In this document: piece by piece, positions 35,873 through 44,792 of the stretch
Layout: every line of letters starts with the position of its first letter
Numbering within the stretch: the first letter of the stretch is position 1
Origin: Neorhizobium populisoli
GTDB lineage: Bacteria; Pseudomonadota; Alphaproteobacteria; Rhizobiales; Rhizobiaceae
DNA length: 64,000 nt
Direction of reading: 5' to 3'
Assembly (NCBI RefSeq): GCF_019430945.1
Contig: NZ_JAHYCB010000011.1
Coordinates: 104,104 to 168,103 of the forward strand
Made by a program: the position numbers and the translations under genes
Notes under the pieces: model-generated
Seen by the model: only the letters and a program-made list of their open reading frames with translations
The model's database searches: none
Told to the model about the DNA's origin: nothing

Positions 35873-36891
35873 TGACGCAGACCGAGTGCCTTGAGCTGCG
35901 CGGCGATGCTTTCCGCGCCGAATATCGTCTGGATTGTTGGGTTCATGGCCTGCCCCTCCATCATCACGATGGCGTTGTTCTTGACCGCCGGCATCTGGCT
36001 TGTGGCAGAATCGGTCTTCAGAAACTTTATCTTTGCCTCCGCCTTGTCGAGCTCCCAACGATTACGGTCAACCTGGGCAACGACGATGACGTCCGGGTCC
36101 GTTGCAATGATGCTTTCCCAGCCAAGTGCGGGCGAGTCGGCCTCAGATGTGATGGCATTTGTTCCTCCCAGAACATCGGCGATAAAGCCCGATGGCGTGT
36201 TCTTGCCGCCGAGATATGCGTCCGCAGCCGGGGAGGGGCTGGAGAACCAGAAGACATACGAGAGCTTCTTGCCATCCTTGGGAGTCTCTGCTCTGAGCGC
36301 AGCCTCGCGCTTTTTGAGGTCCTCGATCAGGGCTTGCCCGCGCTCGCTGACGTCGAAGATCTGGGAAAGCTCCCCGATCTCCTGGTAGAGCGTCGCCATA
36401 TTCCAGAGCTGGCTGCGGTTGCCGTACCCGAATTTGTCCTTGGCGGCGCCTTCGGCAACACACGCGCTCGGTGACAGGTATGCCGGGATGCCAAGCTTTT
36501 CGAAATCGTCGCGTTTGGCGACCTTACTGGATGGTCCCATGAGACTTGGAAGGGCGGCTGCCACGAAGTCGGGCTGCTGTGCAAGAACGGCCTCGAAGCT
36601 CGGAAACTCGATGGTCAGCAGCTTCACTTTGGCGTAGGCCTCCGACACCTGTGGCAGGGGCTTGTTGGGCCAGAAGGCGGTTCCCGCCATCTTGTCTTCC
36701 AGGCCGAGCATCAGCATGATTTCTGCGCTGCCCTGACCAAGTCCGACAGCGCGCTCCGGCGCCTTCGTAAAGGTAACCTTCACACCGCAATTCTCGACAG
36801 TCAGCGGATATGTTGTGGAAGCTGCCGAAGCCGAGTTGGCCGTCGCGCCGAGCAAAACGCATAGACCTGTCATCGCCAGTAGTGTTCTCAC
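35869..36891 (-). CDS. Periplasmic substrate-binding protein of iron-complex ABC importer
   Basis: A 340-residue exported binding protein, TroA/FecB-like. Signal peptide (about 1-23, ending ANSASA), then the first lobe (PERAVGLGQGSAEIMLMLGL), a connecting helix, and the second lobe (DVLGGTNAITSEADSPALGW). It opens the operon for FecCD permease and ATPase. A promoter-proximal inverted repeat lies at 36943-36960. The ligand pocket residues cannot be assigned reliably without a structural alignment. Confidence 0.88.
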   Translation of the reverse strand: MRTLLAMTGLCVLLGATANSASAASTTYPLTVENCGVKVTFTKAPERAVGLGQGSAEIMLMLGLEDKMAGTAFWPNKPLPQVSEAYAKVKLLTIEFPSFEAVLAQQPDFVAAALPSLMGPSSKVAKRDDFEKLGIPAYLSPSACVAEGAAKDKFGYGNRSQLWNMATLYQEIGELSQIFDVSERGQALIEDLKKREAALRAETPKDGKKLSYVFWFSSPSPAADAYLGGKNTPSGFIADVLGGTNAITSEADSPALGWESIIATDPDVIVVAQVDRNRWELDKAEAKIKFLKTDSATSQMPAVKNNAIVMMEGQAMNPTIQTIFGAESIAAQLKALGLRQ

Positions 36892-36942
36892 GCTTTCCGA
36901 CCCCTCATGTCCGCCTGCTGTCAGGCCGCTTCTTGAAGGGTC

Positions 36943-36960
36943 GTCTAACTATTTTTAGAC
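36943..36960. promoter_or_regulatory. Inverted repeat, possible iron-regulator operator
   Basis: GTCTAA, 6 bases, TTAGAC, perfect 6-bp arms, 51 nt upstream of the iron ABC operon. The arms are the reverse of the Irr/ICE arms (TTAGA-TCTAA) and do not match the RirA motif, so the regulator is unknown. Confidence 0.4.
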
Positions 36961-37391
36961 CTTAAAACAAGAGCAGTACGGTCATGTTTCGTCGTCTCGG
37001 CAATCTCGCGGAGATCGGGCGACTGGCATTGTGAGCCTTCTTCGACACCACATAAGGGCCTTCAATCCGCGGTGCCGACTACGGTCTTTGTCTGTTTATA
37101 TATTGGCTGCTTGTCATCGCGACAGTGGTTTGGCCGCTCTGCGCTCTTTGCGTAGCCGCCCCGACTATCAAGACGCTGCATCGTCAAAGTTGGCCGTTGC
37201 CCCGACAATGATCGGGACCGTCACTCTCAAACGGTCTCGCTGTTCTGCAAGGAAGTGCGCAACGGCGTCATGAGGCAGTTATCCTGCACGAGCCATGTAG
37301 GACGTGGATCGAGCTTCCGCGCTCAGGGCGCGGGAGATGATTGTGCGGCTTTCCATATAGCCCGAATTTCGCGGCCGGCAGGCCGCCCTTC
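36961..37391. other. Intergenic, nothing recognised
   Basis: About 430 bases with no supported gene. Upstream of 36961 lie the operator of the iron operon and its start region. Confidence 0.3.
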
Positions 37392-37661
37392 TTATTCCCC
37401 CAGCGTTGGTTTGTACTGCCGCGCGACACGGGCAACCCGCGCCCCATAGAGACGCGCTGTTTCGAGATCGCCCAAAGACATTTCGTCCCGGGCTGCGTCA
37501 GCGTCGGACTGCGCCATCGGCCCAATATATGGTCCCGTCCGGTTCGCGTCGTGACGCTTGGACGCTTTCGTGTTCGAGCCTTGATGCCCAGGCTCACCCA
37601 AACGCCACCATGCTGCCCGGAAAGAAGGACAAAGTATTGCGGCGTATCTAGCTTGTCGCAT
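37392..37661 (-). pseudogene. Flavodoxin-type oxidoreductase C-terminal fragment
   Basis: The end of the frame reads GPYIGPMAQSDADAA then EMSLGDLETARLYGARVARV and a stop. This is like the C-terminus of short NAD(P)H/FMN-dependent flavodoxin-fold oxidoreductases. No N-terminal FMN-binding loop precedes it; the first 35 residues do not look coding in this frame. It is probably a truncated remnant. Confidence 0.45.
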
Positions 37662-37968
37662 AACGCCCCGCCCGAAGGCTATCGGGACCGGTTGGTGTCA
37701 ATTCAAGAATGATTGCCAGCGGACCTATGGATCCGGAATAGGTAACCGCGTCGGCCACATGGGCGGTGAGAGCTCCGGTGAGAAAGGCGATCACAATAGA
37801 GGAGAAAACGCGCATGTGAGCAATTCCAGTCCGTGCGGCCTCCCCAGGTCCTGCTTGCCGATCGGGCCGCTTCTCAGGATAGCTCTCCTTGATCAGGTGT
37901 TGCGCCGCGTGCTGTCGGCACCATATTGTTTTTCCTGCGGCACTAATGCCTTCAACGACTATTATCAT
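37648..37968 (-). pseudogene. Chimeric ORF: P-loop kinase start joined to secreted-protein start
   Basis: The ATG at 37968 begins MIIVVEGISAAGKTIWCRQH, a perfect Walker A (GISAAGKT), like the N-terminus of a small P-loop kinase. After about 48 residues the frame switches into MRVFSSIVIAFLTGALTAH, which looks like the signal peptide of a secreted protein, and then runs out. Two unrelated gene starts are joined head-to-tail, each truncated, so this is a debris region. Confidence 0.4.
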
Positions 37969-38361
37969 CTGCGTTTGGCGCTTGTTCAAAACGAGGTTTT
38001 TCGGCGACGCTTTTGCCGTGAATCTCACACTCTCGCAATGTCCTACACCGTGAGCAATACCTCAAAGGAAGGACGCTTGTTTCTCAACCCCGGCGCATTT
38101 CTCCCCTTGAAAATGGATCCGACTGCTCGCGCCGCCCTTTGTATCTGAGATGGGGGCGACGGCGGTCCTCACACTGCAGATCGGCTTGGCTGAGATGCTG
38201 TCAGACGATCTTGGCAAGGGGTCCTAAATGGTTTGATCTCAAACCTGGTCGCCAGATCGACGGTCGGGACTTCGGAGCTTGTCGTATCAAATTTTAACGA
38301 ATTGGATAACCTGATTTGAAACCGCTCTCGGTAGATAAGGGCGTCCTTTTCGAGACGGTGC
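37969..38361. other. Intergenic, nothing recognised
   Basis: About 390 bases before the GGDEF/EAL gene; no gene, terminator or clear promoter seen. Confidence 0.3.
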
Positions 38362-40203
38362 ATGATGATCCTCACGCTGCAGAATGCCATTCTTGAAATG
38401 ATTGCCAAAGGGGAGCCCTTGGCGAGCACGATGGCGGAGCTGTGCTTGAGGGTCGAGGCCGCCATTCCCGGCATATCCGCCTCGGTTCTGGCATACGATG
38501 GTCGCTGCCTGCGAACGCTCGCCGCCCCTTCGCTTCCGGTGTCGTATTCCGCGGCGATCGACAACTTGACGGCCGGCCCATCGGCGGGTTCCTGTGGCAC
38601 GGCCGCCTACCATGCGGAGCCGGTGATCGTCACCGACATCGAAACAGACCCACGCTGGCAGGATTATCGGGCCCTCGTTGCTCCGATCGGCATCCGTGCC
38701 TGCTGGTCGAGCCCGATCAAGAGCGGCGACCGCGTTGTGGGTACGTTCGCATTTTACTTTCGGGACGCGCGAGGCCCCAGCAACCTGGAACAGAAGGTTG
38801 TCGACGCTTGCGTCTATCTTTGCTCAATTGCTATCGACCGCGAAGAGCGTGTTATGGAGCGCCAGCGCCTGACCTACACGGACGCTTTGACCGGCCTGCC
38901 GAACCGCGCCGCATTCGATCGCGTCCTGAGCGGTCCGACTGTCGCCAGCCGGCGTTGGGGAATACTGCTGGCCGACATCGATAATCTGAAGCTCGTGAAT
39001 GATACGTTCGGTCATGCGGCCGGCGATTCGCTGATCAAGGTTGTTGCCGACCGCTTCCGGGCCGCCGCTGAGCCAGAGTTCATCTTCCGGCTCGGCGGCG
39101 ATGAATTTGCCTTGATCATGTTTCCCGAACAGGATCTCGATCTGAGCCGGTCGGCGACGGAAATCCTCGCAGCATTGGCGCTGCCCGCCGATTGTGATGG
39201 TCATGTCGTCTTTCCCGCCGCAACCATCGGCGGGGCGGTGCCAGAAGACGGACTGACGCCCGACCAGATCCGGCGAAACGCCGACGTGGCACTTTATCAC
39301 GCAAAGGAAAACAAACGCGGCCAGTATTTCCAGTTTCACCGCGGCCTCGGCACCGCGATAACCAGGCGTTTCAGAGCGGTTCGGGACGTCAGTCTTGCGC
39401 TCTCGCAGGATCGCATTAATCCGCATTATCAGCCCATAGTTCGCATCGACACCAGAGAGATTGTTGGCTTTGAAGCACTGTGCCGGATGACTACGCCGTC
39501 GGGCGAGGTTATCGCGGCGGCGCACTTCCAGGAAGCCACGAAGGATGCTCGCGTGGCGGCTGAACTGACTCAGCGGATGATGACAAGCGTGGCGCGCGAC
39601 ATGCGGAGCTGGCTTGACGCGGGTCTCCCTCTGCAGCATGTCGGCATCAACCTTTCCGCCGCAGACTTTCGCGCCGGAGCCTTGAGGGAAACGATCTGCA
39701 AAGCTTTCGACGATGCTGAAGTTCCGCTCGACCACGTCATACTGGAGGTGACGGAATCGGTCTACCTCGGGCAGCGCGACCATGTTGTTGCGGCAGAGAT
39801 CCGGGCACTGCGCGCAGAAGGCATAAAAGTGGCCCTGGACGATTTTGGGACCGGATTTGCCTCCCTTACGCACTTGCTGACCATGCCGGTCGATATCCTC
39901 AAAATAGATAAGTCCTTTGTCGATCGAATGACGCCTGGAGATGCTGGCGTATTCATCGTCGAAGGGCTGATCGGAATTGCCAGCAACCTCGGCGTCCGGG
40001 TGGTAGCAGAAGGAATAGAATCTGAAGCCCAGGCCGAACAGCTGGAAAAGCTCGGTTGCAAGCTCGGGCAGGGATATCTTTTCTCAAGGGCAGTCAACCG
40101 CGTAGAGGCAACGACGTTGCTCAGAGATCGCGCTCAGCGGCCTCCACATCAAACTGCGGCCAACAGTTTCGTATCGACGCAGGGTTCTTTGCCGCGCCAC
40201 TAG
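38362..40203 (+). CDS. GAF-GGDEF-EAL cyclic-di-GMP enzyme
   Basis: A 613-residue cytosolic signalling protein. GAF sensor domain about 10-165 (TAGPSAGSCGTAAYHAEPV segment), diguanylate cyclase domain about 170-330 with an intact FRLGGDEFALIMF motif (about residues 244-248), then an EAL phosphodiesterase domain (about 345-600) with GFEALCRM at about 371, DDFGTGFASLTHLL and LKIDKSFVDRM. All catalytic motifs look intact, so both synthesis and hydrolysis of c-di-GMP are possible; which one dominates cannot be told. The HD-GYP gene follows after 33 nt, forming a c-di-GMP operon. Confidence 0.92.
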   Translation: MMILTLQNAILEMIAKGEPLASTMAELCLRVEAAIPGISASVLAYDGRCLRTLAAPSLPVSYSAAIDNLTAGPSAGSCGTAAYHAEPVIVTDIETDPRWQDYRALVAPIGIRACWSSPIKSGDRVVGTFAFYFRDARGPSNLEQKVVDACVYLCSIAIDREERVMERQRLTYTDALTGLPNRAAFDRVLSGPTVASRRWGILLADIDNLKLVNDTFGHAAGDSLIKVVADRFRAAAEPEFIFRLGGDEFALIMFPEQDLDLSRSATEILAALALPADCDGHVVFPAATIGGAVPEDGLTPDQIRRNADVALYHAKENKRGQYFQFHRGLGTAITRRFRAVRDVSLALSQDRINPHYQPIVRIDTREIVGFEALCRMTTPSGEVIAAAHFQEATKDARVAAELTQRMMTSVARDMRSWLDAGLPLQHVGINLSAADFRAGALRETICKAFDDAEVPLDHVILEVTESVYLGQRDHVVAAEIRALRAEGIKVALDDFGTGFASLTHLLTMPVDILKIDKSFVDRMTPGDAGVFIVEGLIGIASNLGVRVVAEGIESEAQAEQLEKLGCKLGQGYLFSRAVNRVEATTLLRDRAQRPPHQTAANSFVSTQGSLPRH

Positions 40204-40236
40204 TTAATTAAGCTATTTTAGAGCCAAGGATAGGGA

Positions 40237-41199
40237 ATGCAGAAGCGGATTCAGGTGAACCAGCTACGGGTCGGGATGTTCGTCGAGGACGTTGAGCTGG
40301 GCGGCTATGGTGATGCAACCCGATCCGAGCCATTTCTGATCAGGTCTAATAGCGACGTCAGACGCATCATGGCAAGCCCCGTCAAAAGTGTGGTCATCAA
40401 TGTCGCCAAAGGCATCGATCTTGATCGAAACCCGGCTCCGCAAGGAGAGGACGCTGCGAGCTATAAGGCAAGGCTGCTGATGGTGTTCACTCCCCAGGAG
40501 ATCGGGCGAGCGCGACAGTCTATCAGGGAGATCGATCCATATCTCCGGCAAGTTCTTAGCGACGCCCGCTTGCAAGCTTGCTTCGCTGACGGACCGGCCA
40601 GCACAGCCGTGGAGCGGATCATGTCCGCATCGCTCGAGAATGCCGGCGCCCTGATTGCTGTTGCCAAGCTGAAGGAGAAGGACGAGGTCACCTTTCTTCA
40701 TTCGCTGGCGGTCAGCGCGCTCATGGTAACGCTCGGACGTAGCCTCGGCCACAGCGAAGACGAAATTCGCCTGCTGGGCCTCGGCGGGCTGGTGCATGAT
40801 CTGGGCAAGATGACGCTCTCCGACGACATTCTGACCAAGACTGGCAAACTGACGGCCAAGGAGATGGAGCTTGTTCGACAGCATCCGCAGCTTGGCTATG
40901 AGATGGTCTCAAGAGCAGGCACGGCGCCGAAGGAGGTTCTGGACATCTGTCGCTATCATCACGAACGGTATGACGGTGGGGGTTACCCCGGCGGACTTTC
41001 CGGCAGGAAGATACCCTACGTCGCGCGGCTGGCTGCGATCTGCGACGTCTACGAGGCGCTCACCACAATCCGCCCCTATAAACGTGCCTTCACGCAGACC
41101 GAGGCCATCAACATGATGATGAATTCGCCGGGGCACTTCGATGCGAAGCTCCTATCTGCTTTCGTTTCAAGGATGGTCATAAGCGGGACGATCCATTAG
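40237..41199 (+). CDS. HD-GYP domain protein, c-di-GMP phosphodiesterase
   Basis: About 320 residues: an N-terminal DUF3391-like segment (RIQVNQLRVGMFVEDVEL) and an HD-GYP domain. Metal ligands are in HSLAVSALMV, LVHDLGKMTLSD, and HPQLGYEMV; the GYP-type signature is CRYHHERYDGGGYPGGL (about 238-250). HD-GYP proteins hydrolyse c-di-GMP to GMP or pGpG. It is the second gene of the pair with GGDEF-EAL. A bidirectional terminator follows at 41338. Confidence 0.9.
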   Translation: MQKRIQVNQLRVGMFVEDVELGGYGDATRSEPFLIRSNSDVRRIMASPVKSVVINVAKGIDLDRNPAPQGEDAASYKARLLMVFTPQEIGRARQSIREIDPYLRQVLSDARLQACFADGPASTAVERIMSASLENAGALIAVAKLKEKDEVTFLHSLAVSALMVTLGRSLGHSEDEIRLLGLGGLVHDLGKMTLSDDILTKTGKLTAKEMELVRQHPQLGYEMVSRAGTAPKEVLDICRYHHERYDGGGYPGGLSGRKIPYVARLAAICDVYEALTTIRPYKRAFTQTEAINMMMNSPGHFDAKLLSAFVSRMVISGTIH

Positions 41200-41337
41200 C
41201 CGCCTGTCTCCGCAGATCTCGTCCCGGCATTACTACCGCAAGCGCCGAAACCAGTAGTTAGATCTCGTTAACCATATTCCTCTAGTGTGGTCTTCTCGAC
41301 GCGGTTCTCCTCCCTACGCTGTCGATTGAAAAACTTA

Positions 41338-41364
41338 AGGCCGTGAGACTTGTCTCCGGCCTTA
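41338..41364. terminator. Bidirectional terminator
   Basis: A 12-bp stem with one bulged T: AAGGCCG, T, GAGAC, TT loop, GTCTC, CGGCCTT. On the minus strand it is followed by AAGTTTTTC, a good U-tract for vapC; on the plus strand by ATTTCGTT. It lies between the convergent HD-GYP and vapBC genes. Confidence 0.75.
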
Positions 41365-41634
41365 TTTCGTTCGTTAATCATCACCCGCTTTTCCAGGCGA
41401 GACGTATCTGACCCCAACGTCGGCTTCGCGCGACCTAAGCGCTGTACCGCATTTGAGTCTGAGGCATGGGACTCGGTATAAGAGGGTGAGCATCCGGCGA
41501 AGGCCGCGCTCCTGGTCACTGATCTCTCTGTGACCAACTTCTTAAGTTGGGCCGACAGGCTGGACACCGGCTCAAGGGAAGGGGAGGGGCGACCTGCGAT
41601 AGATCTTCCTTGAGAACGAATTCGCCTAGGCTGT

Positions 41635-42021
41635 TCATGCTGCCTCGATGTCGGTCTGATTAAAATCCTCTCCGATAAACAAAAGGGCATCATCGGCGCG
41701 TTTTGCCAAGGCGTATGAAAAACAATCGGCGAAGTTCAGGCTGGCGGGATGTCGGCCCTTGCCATAGGTCAGCCACGCCCGAGTGGCGAGGTCGACCAGC
41801 TCGGAATCGACGGGAATAATCTCGGCTGCGATCTTGGAAAGCCACACATCGATTTCGGCCAATGCATGCTCGCCGCGCCGGCTGACCATCACCATACGCG
41901 CCTCGAACACGCATGTGGCTGGAATCAATCGGATCGGGTCGGAGACGATGGCTCTCTCAAGTCGTTCCGCCTGCGGCTCGTCGCGCAGGATTGCGACGAT
42001 GGCCGATGTATCGATGACCAT
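41635..42021 (-). CDS. vapC: VapC-type PIN-domain toxin
   Basis: A 128-residue PIN-domain ribonuclease. The conserved acidic set is present: VIDTSAIVAIL (Asp4), FEARMVM (Glu), LNFADCFSYALA (Asp about 98) and the C-terminal GEDFNQTDI (Asp). It is the second gene of a TA operon; its ATG shares one base with the VapB stop (TGATG). A terminator at 41338 lies downstream. VapC toxins cut tRNA or rRNA. Confidence 0.88.
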   Translation of the reverse strand: MVIDTSAIVAILRDEPQAERLERAIVSDPIRLIPATCVFEARMVMVSRRGEHALAEIDVWLSKIAAEIIPVDSELVDLATRAWLTYGKGRHPASLNFADCFSYALAKRADDALLFIGEDFNQTDIEAA

Positions 42022-42278
42022 CAGTTGGGAATTCCGTCTTCGTCGAACCCGACAATGTCCTCATCGCTGCGCTTTTCCAGTTCAGGGAGCCGTGCTATTC
42101 TTTTGCGAACGGAGCGCAGCTCATCAAGCAAGCGGTCTTTCGGAACCTCGCCATGCCCTAGCCGGTGGAGGCGTTCGGTCAAGGCCTGATGGATCGCCGC
42201 CGTTTTGCTGATTCCCTGGCGCCGAGCAAGTTCGTCCACCAGCGCTACCGTAGCTGGATTCTTGATGTTCAGCGACAC
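42021..42278 (-). CDS. vapB: VapB-type antitoxin
   Basis: An 85-residue antitoxin with a ribbon-helix-helix N-terminus (SLNIKNPATVALVDELARRQ and GISKTAAIHQALTERL) and an acidic C-terminal tail (LEKRSDEDIVGFDEDG), which probably wraps the toxin. The GTG at 42278 is preceded by GGAGGT and gives an N-terminus like other VapB proteins; the TTG at 42290 is an alternative. It overlaps vapC by one base. Confidence 0.82.
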   Translation of the reverse strand: MSLNIKNPATVALVDELARRQGISKTAAIHQALTERLHRLGHGEVPKDRLLDELRSVRKRIARLPELEKRSDEDIVGFDEDGIPN

Positions 42279-42438
42279 GAACACCTCCAAAATCTACCTT
42301 TTCACAGTTTTCTACCAACAACATGAGCTCGTGTCAAATACGGCCCGGTAAGCTTCTGTAGTGATTTAGATCCGCGACAGCCATCGCCGTTGCACCAGTA
42401 ACGTGGCGAAGCTGCAGTATGCACTTCCCTTTTAAACC

Positions 42439-42467
42439 TTGACTTCTAGATTACAGCGTCATTTAGT
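42439..42467 (+). promoter_or_regulatory. Sigma-70-type promoter of monooxygenase gene
   Basis: TTGACT (-35, 42439-42444), 17 bases, TTTAGT (-10, 42462-42467). The operator at 42464-42483 overlaps the -10. Confidence 0.5.
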
Positions 42468-42483
42468 GACTCAAAAGTCATTA
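42464..42483. promoter_or_regulatory. TetR-type operator
   Basis: TAGTGACT, 4 bases, AGTCATTA: near-perfect inverted repeat (7 of 8 bases match between arms), overlapping the -10 region and starting 33 nt before the monooxygenase ATG. A TetR-family repressor gene follows the monooxygenase and is the natural candidate to bind here. Confidence 0.65.
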
Positions 42484-42496
42484 AACGGAGAAAGCC

Positions 42497-44023
42497 ATGA
42501 AACAAATGGAGGTTCTCATCGTCGGAGCAGGACCGACCGGCCTGGCTCTGGCACTCTGGCTCACCAAACAGGGCATTAAAATCCGGATCATCGACAAAAG
42601 CAGCGGCCCAGGCGAGACCTCGCGTGCAATGGCTGTCCAGGCTCGCACATTGGAATTCTACCGCCAGCTCGACCTGGCAGACGCGGTCGTGAATGCGGGA
42701 TACAAGACCCCCGCTATGAACATGTGGGCGCGCGGCAAGCGGCAGGTGCAGATCGAACTAGCTGACGCGGGCGAGAAAATCTCGCCTTACCCGTTTGTCT
42801 TGGTGTTCCCCCAAGACCGCCATGAACGGCTGCTGGTAGAGCGGCTTGGCGTCCTCGGGATCGAGGTCGAGCGCCAGACCAAACTGTTATCGTTTGAAGA
42901 CAAGGGCGACCACGTGAGCGCTCTCTTGAGACTTCCCGACGGTCAGGAAGAATCCTGTACCGCTGCTTACCTGGCTGGCTGTGATGGCGCACGCTCGCCG
43001 ATCCGCCATGAGATTGGCGCTGGATTCGAGGGAGGTACCTATAAGCAACTGTTTTACGTCGCGGACGTTGTGGCGAGCGGTGTAAACCCTGCCAGCGAAG
43101 CGCACGTGGCTTTCGATAAGTCCGATTTTGTGCTCGTCATGCCCTATGGCGAGGTGCAACAATACCGTTTGATCGGAACCGTGCGCGGTGAACGTGCCGA
43201 ACACCCTGAAACACTAAGTTTCGAAGATGTTGGCCAAGACGCTATTCGGGGCCTCAATGTCACGGTGGATAAGGTTAATTGGTTCTCGACGTACCGCGTC
43301 CACCACCGCGTCACGGATAAGTTCCGTCGTGGGCGCGTGTTTCTCCTTGGCGACGCCGCGCACGTGCACAGTCCGGCGGGTGGCCAAGGCATGAACACCG
43401 GTATTTTGGACGCCATTAATCTGGCATGGAAGCTCGCGGCCGTGATTAAGGGCCAGGCACCCAACAGCCTGCTCGATAGTTATGCGGTGGAGCGCCAGAC
43501 GTTCGCGCGCAAACTCGTCGAAACCACCGATAAGCTATTCACCTTCGCCACCGCCGAAGGCAGTTTTGCTGAATTTGTTCGCACGCACATCGCGCCAACC
43601 TTCATCAGCGTTGCCTATCTCAGCGAGAATGTGCGTGAGTATATGTTCCGGATCGTCTCCCAGACGACGCTCAGCTATGACGACAGCCCACTCAGCGAAG
43701 GGAAGGCGGGAAGCGTGCAGGGCGGTGACCGCCTGCCATGGGCGCCCGTCGCAGGGTCCGATAACTATGCGCTACTCACGGCGATCGGTTGGCAGGTGCA
43801 TGTGTACGGTGAAGCCCAGGCCGATCTCAGCAGCTGGTGCCAAGACAAGGGCATTCCGCTGCACGTCTTCAGCTGGCAGCCAAATCACAAAAAGGCGGGG
43901 CTGGCGCAGAACGCGGCCTATCTTCTACGCCCCGATACATACGTGGGCATCGCTGACCCTCAAGGATCGGCGGCCGCGCTTGACAAATACCTGCTTGATC
44001 GGGGCATCAATTTGAAGGTTTAG
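42497..44023 (+). CDS. FAD-dependent aromatic-ring monooxygenase (PheA/TfdB class)
   Basis: A 508-residue class A flavin monooxygenase. FAD-binding is shown by VLIVGAGPTGLALALWL, CDGARSPIRHEIG and RVFLLGDAAHVHSPAGGQGMN. The C-terminal thioredoxin-like domain ends about 503. Closest class by motifs is phenol or halophenol hydroxylases and polyketide hydroxylases; it would hydroxylate an aromatic or quinone-like compound using NAD(P)H and O2. Upstream are a promoter and TetR-type operator, and downstream 21 nt away a TetR gene, so it is probably inducible by its substrate. No other catabolic genes are adjacent, suggesting detoxification. Confidence 0.9.
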   Translation: MKQMEVLIVGAGPTGLALALWLTKQGIKIRIIDKSSGPGETSRAMAVQARTLEFYRQLDLADAVVNAGYKTPAMNMWARGKRQVQIELADAGEKISPYPFVLVFPQDRHERLLVERLGVLGIEVERQTKLLSFEDKGDHVSALLRLPDGQEESCTAAYLAGCDGARSPIRHEIGAGFEGGTYKQLFYVADVVASGVNPASEAHVAFDKSDFVLVMPYGEVQQYRLIGTVRGERAEHPETLSFEDVGQDAIRGLNVTVDKVNWFSTYRVHHRVTDKFRRGRVFLLGDAAHVHSPAGGQGMNTGILDAINLAWKLAAVIKGQAPNSLLDSYAVERQTFARKLVETTDKLFTFATAEGSFAEFVRTHIAPTFISVAYLSENVREYMFRIVSQTTLSYDDSPLSEGKAGSVQGGDRLPWAPVAGSDNYALLTAIGWQVHVYGEAQADLSSWCQDKGIPLHVFSWQPNHKKAGLAQNAAYLLRPDTYVGIADPQGSAAALDKYLLDRGINLKV

Positions 44024-44044
44024 CTTCCAGGTCAGGGAAACCAT

Positions 44045-44674
44045 ATGAAAGACCCGACACCCAAGAGGCGCCGCCGGAAAGATGCTCGTCCAGGAGAGAT
44101 CATCAACGCGGCTATGGACGTGTTCGTAGAACACGGTTTTGCTGCCTCCAAGCTGACCGACGTCGCCATACGCGCGGGCGTCGCCAAGGGGACGCTGTAT
44201 CTCTATTTCGAAACTAAGGAGGATCTGTTCCGCGCCACAGCGCGTCAGGCGCTGACCACCAATCTGGAGGCGGTCGAGCAAAGTTCGGCCGCTTTCAATG
44301 GCTCCATAGCGGATCTGGTGCCCGTGCTGCTGAAGCGGGCGGCCGGCCGGATGGGCGATGGGCGCATCGCAGGCATCGTGCGCATGGTTCTCGCAGAAAG
44401 CAGGGCTTTTCCTGATCTGGCGCGGATATGGCATGACGAGGTCGTCGCGCGTATCCTCGGCCGGCTGGCGGAGCTGATCGCAGCGGCACAAGCGCGGGGT
44501 GAAGTGCGGGCGGGGGACCCGGGGCTGTTCGCCATATCGATCGTCGGGCCGATGGTGCTGGGCGTGCTGTTCCAAGAGGTGTTTGGATCGGACAGCCGAC
44601 ACGCCCCCGACCTTGATTTACTGGCCACCCAGCATGCTGAGACGGTCCTGCAGGGGCTACTCGCTAAGCCGTGA
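44045..44674 (+). CDS. TetR/AcrR-family repressor
   Basis: A 209-residue regulator. The HTH region (about 17-62) includes IINAAMDVFVEHGFAASKL and TDVAIRAGVAKGTLYLYFETKEDLF, typical of TetR; the C-terminal part (about 75-205) is a helical ligand-binding domain. It is the second gene of the monooxygenase operon and so would be co-regulated by it, closing an autoregulatory loop through the operator at 42464-42483. Its ATG has no strong ribosome-binding site (AGGGAAACC upstream). Confidence 0.9.
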   Translation: MKDPTPKRRRRKDARPGEIINAAMDVFVEHGFAASKLTDVAIRAGVAKGTLYLYFETKEDLFRATARQALTTNLEAVEQSSAAFNGSIADLVPVLLKRAAGRMGDGRIAGIVRMVLAESRAFPDLARIWHDEVVARILGRLAELIAAAQARGEVRAGDPGLFAISIVGPMVLGVLFQEVFGSDSRHAPDLDLLATQHAETVLQGLLAKP

Positions 44675-44792
44675 AGGGAACGAGCTTGCGCGATTTTGGT
44701 TGGAAATAGAGTAGGTGGAAGAGCGAGTGGCGTCGACGCTTTCATAGACCCCGACAGCGGACTTTTACCTTCTTCGTACAAGTCTTTGGTAG

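Noticed and set aside
38824..39873. 349-codon open frame on the minus strand
   Set aside because: Lies wholly inside the GGDEF-EAL gene on the opposite strand; no ribosome-binding site or family match.
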